This document shows, piece by piece, positions 1 through 7,641 of a stretch of 64,000 bases of DNA. Position 1 is the stretch's first letter. Every line of letters begins with the position of its first letter. A program made the translations under genes and the position numbers. The notes under the pieces were generated by a model that was not told the origin of the DNA, did not search any database, and saw only the letters and a program-made list of their open reading frames with translations. This stretch comes from Sorangium aterium (GTDB lineage: Bacteria; Myxococcota_A; Polyangia; Polyangiales; Polyangiaceae): assembly GCF_028368935.1 (NCBI RefSeq), contig NZ_JAQNDK010000001.1, forward strand, positions 3,224,001-3,288,000. Reading direction: 5' to 3'.

Positions 1-2
1 CG

Positions 3-602
3 GACAACAAGCTCCAGCTCGGCTCGGGAGGCTCCACGCACGCGACGCTGGCCTTTGCAGGCCGTACGGGGCACAGCGGGCTGCCCGGGGCCGGCGTGAA
101 CGCGATTCACAAGTTCGCGCGCGTGCTCTCTCAGCTTGTCGCGTTCGAGCCCGTACCCGACGTCGTCGACGGCCTCACCTGGTACGAGATGATGAACGCC
201 ACCTCGGCGCACGGGGGCCGCTCCGGTAGCGTCGTGGCGGACCACCTGGAGGTGAACGTGCACCACACGTACGGTCCGAGCACGAGCTCCCATGCATCGC
301 AAGAACGACTGATGGCGCTCGTGGACCGCGTGGGAGCCGTCCGGTTCGAGGAGCTCTCCCGTCCGGCGCCGCCGAACCGGAACCACGCGCTCATCGCCGC
401 TCTCGAACAGAGCGGCGTTCAAGGCGTCGAGGCGCGGCAAACCTGGACGGAAGTGGCAAGCTTCACGACGCTCGGGATCCCGGCGGCGAATTTCGGACCG
501 GGCGCGGAGCGGACGATGCACGCTCTGAACGAGGTGACGGAGCTTTCGGAGCTCGCGCGGGCGCAAACCATCCTCGACAGCTGGTTCGCCAAGATGACGT
601 GA
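3..602 (+). CDS. dapE: Succinyl-diaminopimelate desuccinylase-like M20 peptidase (C-terminal part)
   Basis: The open frame runs in from the left edge and ends in TGA at 600-602, so only the last ~199 residues are present. The visible part starts in the dimerisation domain: GSTHATLAFAGRTGHSG followed by GVNAIHKFARVL is the signature of DapE/ArgE-type M20 metallopeptidases, and GIPAANFGPG near the end is the usual C-terminal catalytic-domain loop. The family removes succinate from N-succinyl-LL-diaminopimelate in lysine and cell-wall synthesis. Metal ligands in the N-terminal half lie outside the window. ArgE or a general M20 deacylase is possible, but the GSTHATLAF and HSG context fits actinobacterial/delta-type DapE best. 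Confidence 0.75.
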   Translation, partial: DNKLQLGSGGSTHATLAFAGRTGHSGLPGAGVNAIHKFARVLSQLVAFEPVPDVVDGLTWYEMMNATSAHGGRSGSVVADHLEVNVHHTYGPSTSSHASQERLMALVDRVGAVRFEELSRPAPPNRNHALIAALEQSGVQGVEARQTWTEVASFTTLGIPAANFGPGAERTMHALNEVTELSELARAQTILDSWFAKMT

Positions 603-641
603 CTGTTGTTGGCATCTCGAGAGAGAAAATTGAACAGGGAG

Positions 642-672
642 GAGGGGAGAGTCATGGGACTTTACTCCCCTT
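642..672. terminator. Possible bidirectional terminator hairpin
   Basis: GGGGAG at 644-649 pairs with CTCCCC at 665-670 around a 15-nt loop, with one or two extra pairs outside. It lies between the converging ends of the dapE-like gene and the RsbR-like gene, overlapping the stop of the latter. There is no clear T-tract, so this is only a position-supported guess. Confidence 0.3.
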
Positions 673-1614
673 CTCCCGATCGCCGTTGCGGCTGGACAAC
701 AAGCGCCGAAGCCCGTCCTGGAGACTCGCGACGATGGGGACGCCATCGAAGCCGAGATCGCAGTCGATCAGCAATCTCGCCATGGCCGGCGAGATGCCCG
801 CGACGATGCACTGCGCCCCGAGCAACGAGGAAGCGCGCACCGTATTGCCGAGGTGGCGTGCCCCTTCGGCGTCCATGAAAGGCACGCCGGTGACGTCGAG
901 GATCACATGCTCCGCCTGCGTGTCCACGATGGCCTGCAGAAGCACCTCGAGGAGATGGGCGGCGCGCTCGGCGTCGATGCGACCGATGAGCGGCAGCGCG
1001 AGGATGCCGTCCCAGAGCCTGAGCACGGGCGTGGACAGCGCGGCAATGGCGCGCTGCTGCTCCTCGCTCACGCGGAGCTGCTCCTCGAGCCGCTGGGTCC
1101 GCTCGGCGATCGCGGCCTCGAGCTGCGCCGTCTGGACCCGCAGCTCGTCCTCGGACCGCTTGAGCTCGCCGACGTCCACGTGGATCTGCAGCACCTCGCG
1201 CACGTTGCCCGCTGCGTCGCTGATGGGATGGAGCGAAGAGGCGACCCAGCGGGCCAGTCCCTTCTGGAGCGTGTCTGCCTGGACCGGATCGTAGCGAATG
1301 GTGGGCAACGCCGTGGCCTCGCCCCGCCAGAACGCCCGCTCGACGAGGGGCATGGACCCATTGGCGGATACCTGCTCGTCCTTCAGCAACCGCCACTCGG
1401 CGACATCCCGGAGGCTCAAGCTCCAGAGCTGCTCCCACCGACGATTCACCTCGAGCACGCGGCTCTCGCCGTCGTAGATCATCATGCTCACGATGCCCCC
1501 GTCGAGCAGGGCCTGGTAGCGGCGCGCGGGGATCTCCAGATCGGCGACGCGTCGGCGCAGCGTATCGATCTCACGCTCGAGCTCGGTGATCGTCGGAGTT
1601 GTCTTCTGTTCCAT
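652..1614 (-). CDS. RsbR-like PAS/STAS stressosome or anti-anti-sigma protein
   Basis: About 320 aa from ATG at 1614. An N-terminal coiled-coil stretch (ELEREIDTLRRRVADLE) is followed by a PAS-like region with MMIYDGESRVLEVNRRWEQL, a second coil (AIAERTQRLEEQLRVSEEQQ) and a C-terminal STAS domain with HVILDVTGVPFMDAEGA. This order is that of RsbR-type and PAS-STAS regulators that control RsbT-like kinases. The two threonines phosphorylated in Bacillus RsbRA (the Thr of VDT and the Thr after PEIAQ) are replaced here by Ala (MDA) and Leu (AMARLL). The open frame continues upstream to 1893, but that extension carries a copy of the neighbouring lipoprotein gene's 3' sequence and is unlikely to be coding. 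No strong RBS precedes 1614, so the exact start is uncertain. Confidence 0.7.
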   Translation of the reverse strand: MEQKTTPTITELEREIDTLRRRVADLEIPARRYQALLDGGIVSMMIYDGESRVLEVNRRWEQLWSLSLRDVAEWRLLKDEQVSANGSMPLVERAFWRGEATALPTIRYDPVQADTLQKGLARWVASSLHPISDAAGNVREVLQIHVDVGELKRSEDELRVQTAQLEAAIAERTQRLEEQLRVSEEQQRAIAALSTPVLRLWDGILALPLIGRIDAERAAHLLEVLLQAIVDTQAEHVILDVTGVPFMDAEGARHLGNTVRASSLLGAQCIVAGISPAMARLLIDCDLGFDGVPIVASLQDGLRRLLSSRNGDREKGSKVP

Positions 1615-1761
1615 GTTCTTTTGGTCCGCGTGCTCCGTGACGAGCATCCTCCCTGGGAAAGACGGCCTCGGTGTGAGCCGGGTCGCGTCCGACGAGCGCG
1701 GCGCGGGCGCGCGTTGATGACAGGACGGCCCGCGCAGACAGGAGGCACGCAGCGTTGTATC

Positions 1762-1795
1762 TCCGGTCGCGGCGAGCTTCAACCCGGCGGACGTC
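1762..1795. repeat. Partial copy of neighbouring lipoprotein 3' coding sequence
   Basis: This stretch nearly repeats 2151-2184, which encodes the AGLKLAATG segment near the end of the lipoprotein gene. The same nine residues appear in the upstream extension of the RsbR frame. It looks like a small direct duplication left upstream of the RsbR-like gene. Confidence 0.6.
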
Positions 1796-1954
1796 TGCTG
1801 GATGAGGAGCTCACTTGCGTCGCCGATCACGACGGCGCGGCGGATCCAGCTGTCGAGTCCGGTGAGGTCCGGCCAGGTTCCCGGGCTCGTCACACCATGA
1901 GATTGCCGATGGTCGCCTCAACCCGGGTCGGGTTGTCGGTTGTCGTCTCGACCG

Positions 1955-1976
1955 GATCGGGTTCACAGGCCCGATC
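1955..1976 (-). terminator. Hairpin downstream of lipoprotein gene
   Basis: GATCGGG (1955-1961) and CCCGATC (1970-1976) form a 7-bp perfect stem with an 8-nt loop. It sits 10 bp beyond the stop codon of the minus-strand lipoprotein gene, the right place for a terminator. A T-run is lacking. Confidence 0.4.
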
Positions 1977-1985
1977 GGGTCCGGC

Positions 1986-3239
1986 TCAGGGCGACCCCTG
2001 CTTCACGCACGGGTCCGCCGCCGCGGCCGCGCTGCGGCCCTCCCAGAGGCGAGCGAGGGGGCTCCTCGGGCCGACCGCGCCCGCGCCGGCGAGCGCCGCC
2101 CACGTCAGGATGGGGCCATCCCCCTCGAGCACGCGCAGCGGCGGCGGATATCCGGTCGCGGCGAGCTTCAGCCCGGCGGGCGTCGGCAGGAGGAGCAGCT
2201 CCGGGTTGTCGAGGCTCACGCGCTCCCGCAGCAGCTCGAGCACGGTCGCGTCGCCGTCGGCGAGCGGCGCGAGGCAGCGCTCCAGCAAGGGCCGCAGGGC
2301 CTTCTTCGACGCGGCGGACCGCTCGAGCAGCTGGGTCACCGGCGCGCCCGTGCGCGCGTCGAGCACCTGCCAGCGCTCGGGCCCAGGATCCCAGGGGTGC
2401 GTGCCCCCCTCGTAGCGCATCGCATCGTGGGAGCGGACCGCGAGCAGCCCCTTCTCGTTGAGGGAGATCTCGAAGGTGCGCGAGGCGGCCATTCGCTCGC
2501 CCGTCTTGCACGCGCGCAGACTCGCCTCATCCCCCTGCCCGAACACCCACGCGCCGCTCTCGAGGGCGCGGTTGAGGGCCGCCTCGCTCTTCGCCGTCGC
2601 GGCGCCGAAGATCTCGGGCCAGGCGAGCTCCTCGCTGCACGCCTCGCCTGGCTCGAAGGGGATCCCTATCCCGTCGGATGGGCCATCGGGGTTCGGCTGC
2701 GGCGGGAAGCGGCGCGCCCTCTTCTTCGTGGCCACGAGCAGCACATCGCGGGCGCCCACCGAGGCGAGGTCGAACGGCAGCGAGGCGCCCCGCGGGCTCG
2801 TCCACGTCCCGATGAGGTGGCCGTCGGCGCGGCAGGTGCCCGCGAACTGGCCCGTTGGGCGCGCCGGGTTGCCCTCGACAAGCGCGAGCTCGCCAGCGTC
2901 GGTGACCGTCCCGGCCAGCGGGATGTCGACGCCGACGTGGGCATAGAAGTAACGGCCCCGCACCGTCCCTCCGTCGCGCTCGATCCGCGCAAAGACCTCG
3001 AGCTTCGGCCCGATCGTGCCGTGGAAGCCGCGCTCCAGCGCACAGGCGCTCTGCGGCGCCGGCGCGGCGCTCGCTGCCGGCGCAGGCGCGACGCCCACGG
3101 CGGGCGCCGACGGAGACGGCGCCGTGGTGGCCGCCGCCTTGGCCACGGCGGGCGCGGCGCTCGCGGCAGGCGAGGGCGCGGCCGCCGGGCCGCACGCCGG
3201 TAGAGCGAAGACCAGCGGCAGGAACGCTCGGTATCGCAT
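1986..3239 (-). CDS. Secreted lipoprotein, possible DUF3298-like domain
   Basis: 417 aa from ATG at 3239. The N-terminus is a lipoprotein signal (MRYRAFLPLVFALPACG) with lipobox LPAC, then ~60 residues of Ala/Pro/Ser-rich linker. A first domain (~65-190) contains short beta-type repeats (GTVRGRYFYAHVGVDIPL, GTVTDAGELALVEGNP, GTCRADGHLIGTWTSPRG) typical of small beta-sandwich lipoproteins. A second domain has MRYEGGTHPWD and LDARTGAPVTQLLERS, reminiscent of the RsiV/DUF3298 fold. No catalytic motif is visible. It is monocistronic, with a hairpin after its stop. Upstream in-frame codons to 3281 lack a signal peptide and were left out. Confidence 0.65.
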   Translation of the reverse strand: MRYRAFLPLVFALPACGPAAAPSPAASAAPAVAKAAATTAPSPSAPAVGVAPAPAASAAPAPQSACALERGFHGTIGPKLEVFARIERDGGTVRGRYFYAHVGVDIPLAGTVTDAGELALVEGNPARPTGQFAGTCRADGHLIGTWTSPRGASLPFDLASVGARDVLLVATKKRARRFPPQPNPDGPSDGIGIPFEPGEACSEELAWPEIFGAATAKSEAALNRALESGAWVFGQGDEASLRACKTGERMAASRTFEISLNEKGLLAVRSHDAMRYEGGTHPWDPGPERWQVLDARTGAPVTQLLERSAASKKALRPLLERCLAPLADGDATVLELLRERVSLDNPELLLLPTPAGLKLAATGYPPPLRVLEGDGPILTWAALAGAGAVGPRSPLARLWEGRSAAAAADPCVKQGSP

Positions 3240-3293
3240 GGACAGCCATTGTGCAGAACAGGACCTGACAAATCCCCTCATTTCATTGGCATG

Positions 3294-4466
3294 TCAGGCC
3301 GGCATGAAGCGGAGCGGCAGCGACACGGGGCCGCGCACGGTGAGCGTGCGGTTGTAGGGGATCTCGCCCGGCGCGCGGGTCACCTCGCCGATCCTCGGGA
3401 GCAGCACCTCGAGCGCGACCTTTGCTTCCATCCGGGCCAGCGCAGCGCCAAGGCAGAAGTGCGCGCCGTGCCCGAAGGTCAGGCTCGGCTGCCCGCGGTG
3501 CAGATCGAACCGATCGGGATCCGTGAAGCGCAGCTCGTCGCGGTTCGCCGAGCCGACCAGGGCCAGCACGAGCGAGCCCGCGGGGATCGTCACGCCGGCC
3601 AGCGCGACGTCCGACGTCGTGAGCCGGGGGACGGACTGCGTCGGGCCGTCATAACGCATCATCTCCTCGATGAACCTCGGGATGAGATGCGGCGAGTCGC
3701 GCAGCCGATCGAGCTCCGAGGGGCGCTCCGCGAGCAGGAGCATCGAGCTGCCGAGGAAGTGGGTCGTGGTCTCGAGGCCGCCGCCGAGGATGCTGACCAG
3801 CAGATCGATGATCTCGCGGTCGCCGAGGAGATCGCCGGCGCGGGCGAGCTCGCTCACGAGGTCGTCGGAGGGCGATCGCCTGCGGGCCTCGATGACGTCG
3901 GCCATGTACCTGTCGAGCTCCGCGATCGTGGCGCGGACGCGGGCGGCGTGCTCGGCGCTCGCCGGCTCGGGCGTCACGGACAGGAGGTCGTCCATCCACC
4001 GCTTGAAGCGCGGCTCGAGCGCGTGATCCAGCCCGAGCAGCTCGCTGATCACGAACGCCGGCAGCGGCGCCGCGACCGCGGCGATGAAGTCGACCTCGCC
4101 GTCGAGGCGGCCCGCGAGCCGCTCGCACAGATCCCGGGCCCGCTGCTCGATGCGCGCGATCGCCGGCGCCCCGAAGGCCCGGCTCACCAGGCCGCGGAGC
4201 CGCGCGTGATCCGGGCCATCCATGGCCAGGATCGAGCTCGCGAGCGGGTTGTGCCCCACCCACGCCGGCTGCCAGGCGGCCCGGAACCCCTGGGACGAGA
4301 ACCGCTCCGGGCTCCGGAGCACCGTCGCGACATCGGCGTACCGGCTCACCGCCCACATCCCGCCAGGATCGACCTGGCAGACCGGCGCCTCGCGGCGCAT
4401 CACAGCGTACGGCGTATAAGGATCCGCCCGGAAGGCGGGTGTCATGATGTCCACGCGCTCGCTCAT
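3294..4466 (-). CDS. Cytochrome P450
   Basis: 390 aa, full length for a soluble bacterial class I P450. The I-helix oxygen-binding motif is GGGLETTT (~228-235), the K-helix ExxR is EMMR (~268-271), and the heme loop is FGHGAHFCLG (~331-340) with Cys338 as the thiolate ligand. GGGAGG lies nine bases before ATG at 4466, fixing the start. The gene is divergent from a sigma54-dependent activator with a small-molecule-sensing domain, which probably controls it. No ferredoxin or reductase gene lies nearby, so electrons must come from a partner elsewhere. Substrate cannot be told from sequence; no biosynthetic cluster surrounds it. Confidence 0.92.
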   Translation of the reverse strand: MSERVDIMTPAFRADPYTPYAVMRREAPVCQVDPGGMWAVSRYADVATVLRSPERFSSQGFRAAWQPAWVGHNPLASSILAMDGPDHARLRGLVSRAFGAPAIARIEQRARDLCERLAGRLDGEVDFIAAVAAPLPAFVISELLGLDHALEPRFKRWMDDLLSVTPEPASAEHAARVRATIAELDRYMADVIEARRRSPSDDLVSELARAGDLLGDREIIDLLVSILGGGLETTTHFLGSSMLLLAERPSELDRLRDSPHLIPRFIEEMMRYDGPTQSVPRLTTSDVALAGVTIPAGSLVLALVGSANRDELRFTDPDRFDLHRGQPSLTFGHGAHFCLGAALARMEAKVALEVLLPRIGEVTRAPGEIPYNRTLTVRGPVSLPLRFMPA

Positions 4467-4570
4467 GCGAAGAGACCTCCCGCGATGGCCCCGAGCACAC
4501 GCCGGGCCCGCGCGGGAGAGGCCGCTTTCATGGGGGATCAGGGGCTCCTCCGTGGCGCCTCGCGAGCCCG

Positions 4571-4587
4571 CCGGTCAGGGTGACCGG
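4571..4587. promoter_or_regulatory. Inverted repeat in divergent P450/activator promoter region
   Basis: CCGGTCA-GGG-TGACCGG is a perfect 7-bp inverted repeat with a 3-bp spacer. It lies 30 bp before the activator start and ~105 bp before the P450 start. It is a good candidate binding site for the activator, for autoregulation or P450 control. No clear -24/-12 promoter (TGGCAC-N5-TTGC) was found between the genes. Confidence 0.45.
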
Positions 4588-4616
4588 TCGCTCCTGTCAC
4601 GTTGAAAGGTCGTCCC

Positions 4617-6257
4617 ATGCGCGCAGCCGATCTCGACATCCGGAAGCTGCTCGACGTCGACGCGCGCGGCGGCGTCGTCCGCTTCGCCGGGGAGCGAGCG
4701 GTCATCGTCGATGCCGGGGCGCTCGGGAGGCTGCGCGAGGAGCTCGTCCGGCTCGCGGGGTACGCGGGGGCGCGCGCCGTGCTCACGCGCTTCGGCGTCG
4801 AGCACGGCGCCCGGATGGCGGAGGCGATGGTGTCCCGGCTCGCCTGGGACAGCGACGCCGAGCTGCACGGCGCAGGAGCCCTGCTCCACACGCTGCAGGG
4901 CTTCATCCGGCTCGCACCCGGGGACACGACGCCCCTCGCCTCGCGCGGCGCCACGCTCCTCTCGTCGTACGAGGCAGAACAGCACCTCCTGCACCTCGGC
5001 CGCGCGGACGAGCCGGTGTGCTGGATGCTCGCCGGCATCGCGAGCGGCTACATGACCCGGGCGACGGGCGAGGCGGTCTACGTCATCGAGGATCGGTGCA
5101 TCGGCCGGGGCGACGACGTCTGCCACTTCCAGGGCCGGACGCGCGCCGCGTGGGGCAGCGCGCTCGACGAGCACCTGCCGTTCTTCCGCGAGAGCGATCT
5201 CGACCCGTCGCTCTGCCAGCCCGCGCAGCCCGCGCCGCCCCGGAGGGCGACACCAGGACGCGCGCTCGTCGCGAAGGCGAGCGCCCTGCCCTTCGCCGCG
5301 CCGCGGGGCGAGCCGCCGACCCCGCTCGTCGCGGAGAGCCCGGCGATGCAGCGGGCGCTCGACCGCGCGCGGCGGGTCGCGCCGGTGGACTCGACGATCC
5401 TGCTCACGGGCGAGAGCGGCGCCGGGAAAGAGCGGGTGGCGCGGCTCATCCACGGCGCGTCGGCGCGCGCCGCGGGCCCGTTCGTCGCGGTCAACTGCGC
5501 GGCGATCACCGAGACGCTGCTGGAGAGCGAGCTCTTCGGGCATGCGCGCGGCTCGTTCACCGGCGCGACCCACGACCGCGCCGGGCTGTTCGAGGCGGCG
5601 CGCGGGGGCACGCTGCTGCTCGACGAGGTCGGCGAGGCCCCGCCCGGGGTGCAGGCGAAGCTCCTCCGCGCGCTCCAGGAGCGGCAGGTGCGCCGCGTCG
5701 GCGAGAACACGAGCCGCCCCGTCGACGCCCGGATCCTCGCGGCGACGAACCGCGATCTCGCGGCCGACGCCGCGGCGGGCCGCTTCCGGCGGGACCTCTA
5801 CTACCGGCTGCGGGTCATCGAGATCCGCCTTCCGCCGCTCCGCGAGCGCCGCGAGGACATCCTGCCGCTCGCGCGGGCGCTGCTCGGGGCGGCGTCGCGG
5901 CGGCTCGATCGGCCTGTCGCGGGCTTCACGCCGGAGGCCGAAGGCGCGCTGGAGCGCCACGGATGGCCCGGCAACGTGCGCGAGCTGGAGAACGCCGTGG
6001 AGCACGCGGTCGCCCTGGCGCGGGGAGGCGCCGCCGATCTGGACGATCTGCCGGACGACGTCCGCGGCGCCGCGCCGACCGGCGGCGAGGCGGGCGAGGC
6101 GCCGGCCGCGCGGACGCTGGAGGGCGTCGAGCAGCGAGCGATCCTCGCGGCGCTCGAGAGGCACGGCGGCAACCAGGCCCGCGCCGCCGCGGAGCTCGGG
6201 ATCGGCGCGTCGACGCTCTACAGGAAGCTCAGGAAGTACGCGCGCGGCGCGGGGTAG
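4617..6257 (+). CDS. Sigma54-dependent activator with XylR_N/V4R sensor domain
   Basis: 546 aa. The N-terminal ~180 residues match XylR_N plus V4R, the aromatic or small-molecule sensing unit of XylR/DmpR-type activators ([28 protein letters not shown] with conserved Cys). The central AAA+ domain has Walker A GESGAGKE (~264), sigma54-contact loop GSFTGA (~311, Ser replacing the first Ala of GAFTGA) and Walker B LLLDEVG (~331). A Fis-type helix-turn-helix closes the protein ([20 protein letters not shown]). GAAAGG lies seven bases before ATG 4617, preferred over the in-frame TTG at 4602. It is divergent from the P450 gene and probably activates it upon ligand binding. Confidence 0.9.
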   Translation: MRAADLDIRKLLDVDARGGVVRFAGERAVIVDAGALGRLREELVRLAGYAGARAVLTRFGVEHGARMAEAMVSRLAWDSDAELHGAGALLHTLQGFIRLAPGDTTPLASRGATLLSSYEAEQHLLHLGRADEPVCWMLAGIASGYMTRATGEAVYVIEDRCIGRGDDVCHFQGRTRAAWGSALDEHLPFFRESDLDPSLCQPAQPAPPRRATPGRALVAKASALPFAAPRGEPPTPLVAESPAMQRALDRARRVAPVDSTILLTGESGAGKERVARLIHGASARAAGPFVAVNCAAITETLLESELFGHARGSFTGATHDRAGLFEAARGGTLLLDEVGEAPPGVQAKLLRALQERQVRRVGENTSRPVDARILAATNRDLAADAAAGRFRRDLYYRLRVIEIRLPPLRERREDILPLARALLGAASRRLDRPVAGFTPEAEGALERHGWPGNVRELENAVEHAVALARGGAADLDDLPDDVRGAAPTGGEAGEAPAARTLEGVEQRAILAALERHGGNQARAAAELGIGASTLYRKLRKYARGAG

Positions 6258-6513
6258 AGGTGTGCGAGGGGTCCCCTCGACGGCAACCGGGCCCCGGCGG
6301 TGCCGGAGCCCGGAACCGGAAACCCACGGCGCCCAGATCTCCGTCCCTGAGAAGCTCCACGACCACGCACATCGGTGCTTGACTAGGGCGACGTCGGTTG
6401 GTACTCCTCCGCCCCCATCGACGGAGACGACCTCCAAGGAGGTCCCGGCGCGCTCAGCCTCGTCGCTGATCGCGCCGCACGAGAGTGGTTTCCTGATCGA
6501 TGGATCTCCGTTT

Positions 6514-6588
<75 letters not shown>

Positions 6589-6670
6589 CGACATAGATGC
6601 TGCGATGCGAGCTCTCGGCGGAGCGCAGCACATCGCGTGATGCCCCTCGATACGTTCGTGGACCGATCGC

Positions 6671-7579
6671 TCAGGTGGATGTCACCGCGATCCGGTCGAT
6701 CCCGATGCGGAGCTGGCTGGTCCCCGGCCGGCGGGCGATGATCGCGGCGGCGCCATAGATGCCAAGGGCGCTGAACTGCTTGCGCGCGCGGCAGATATCC
6801 ACGTTGAGCTTCAGCTCGTCGGTCGCCAGCATGCGGCAGAGCGTCTTGCGGTCCACCCAGCCGCGATCGCCAGGAGGCGAGAGCTCGTCCTTCAGCCAGA
6901 TGCGCGCCAGCGTGAGCAAGAGGTAGTGGTAGCTCCTCGGCGCGACCGGGATCGCGCGATCGCCGATAGCGAGCGTCACCTCCACGTGCTCCTCGTCGCG
7001 GCTCACCGCGAAGCGCAGCTCCACGACGTCCAGCGCGATGCCGGCGGCGTTCTCGACCGTCGCGCTCATGCCCGAGGGGAGTTCCAGCAGCCAGGCCTCG
7101 CCGTCCACCACGAGGACATCGCTGTCCGCCACGGGCTCGGTCGCGTGCTCGCGCTCGGCCATCCAGCGGCCGGCGGCGTCCTCGTAGATGGTCACGACGG
7201 ACCGAGCCTCGCTGGGCAGCACGAGCATTCCGTCGTCGGCCGCGCGGATCTCCCCGCTCTCCGTGTGACGCGCGCTCGCCCGCGGGCAGGACGCGTCAAC
7301 GAGCACGAACCCGAGTCGGGTGCCGCCCAAGGTCACCACCGATCCTCGATCGAGCGTGACGCGCTCGCCCGCGACGAGCCGGTGATCGCCCACGAGCGTG
7401 CCATTGCGGCTGCCGAGATCGCGCAGCTCCCAGCGGCCATCGAGCCAGCGCAGGAGCGCGTGCTCGGCCGAGATCCGGGCGTCGTCGAACCGGAGATCGC
7501 AGGAGGCGTGACGGCCGATCACGCAGCGCGGGCCGAGCGCGCGCCGCCTCCCAGCCTCGAGCTCCTCGAGAGCGCCCAT
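6671..7579 (-). CDS. FHA-domain protein with C-terminal putative winged-helix region
   Basis: 302 aa. The N-terminal ~90 residues form a forkhead-associated domain: GRHASCDLRF (phosphothreonine-contact Arg), ISAEHALL (Ser/His) and DLGSRNGTLV are the canonical FHA motifs. The middle is unassigned. The C-terminal ~90 residues (LLLTLARIWLKDE, GWVDRKTLCRMLATDELKLNVDICRARKQF) look like the helical effector-type winged helix often joined to FHA in myxobacteria. It starts 62 bp from the divergent kinase gene, so it plausibly binds phosphothreonine made by that kinase; that link is inferred from position only. Confidence 0.85.
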   Translation of the reverse strand: MGALEELEAGRRRALGPRCVIGRHASCDLRFDDARISAEHALLRWLDGRWELRDLGSRNGTLVGDHRLVAGERVTLDRGSVVTLGGTRLGFVLVDASCPRASARHTESGEIRAADDGMLVLPSEARSVVTIYEDAAGRWMAEREHATEPVADSDVLVVDGEAWLLELPSGMSATVENAAGIALDVVELRFAVSRDEEHVEVTLAIGDRAIPVAPRSYHYLLLTLARIWLKDELSPPGDRGWVDRKTLCRMLATDELKLNVDICRARKQFSALGIYGAAAIIARRPGTSQLRIGIDRIAVTST

Positions 7580-7641
7580 GGCGCCAGCCTATCGGCGCCC
7601 TCGACGCACCGCAATCGACCGCGCCCGGCTACCATGGCGTC

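Noticed and set aside
853-2415. 520-codon + frame over the RsbR-like gene and lipoprotein 3' end
   Set aside because: Antisense shadow in high-GC DNA, no motif or RBS; the minus-strand genes carry signal peptide and domains.
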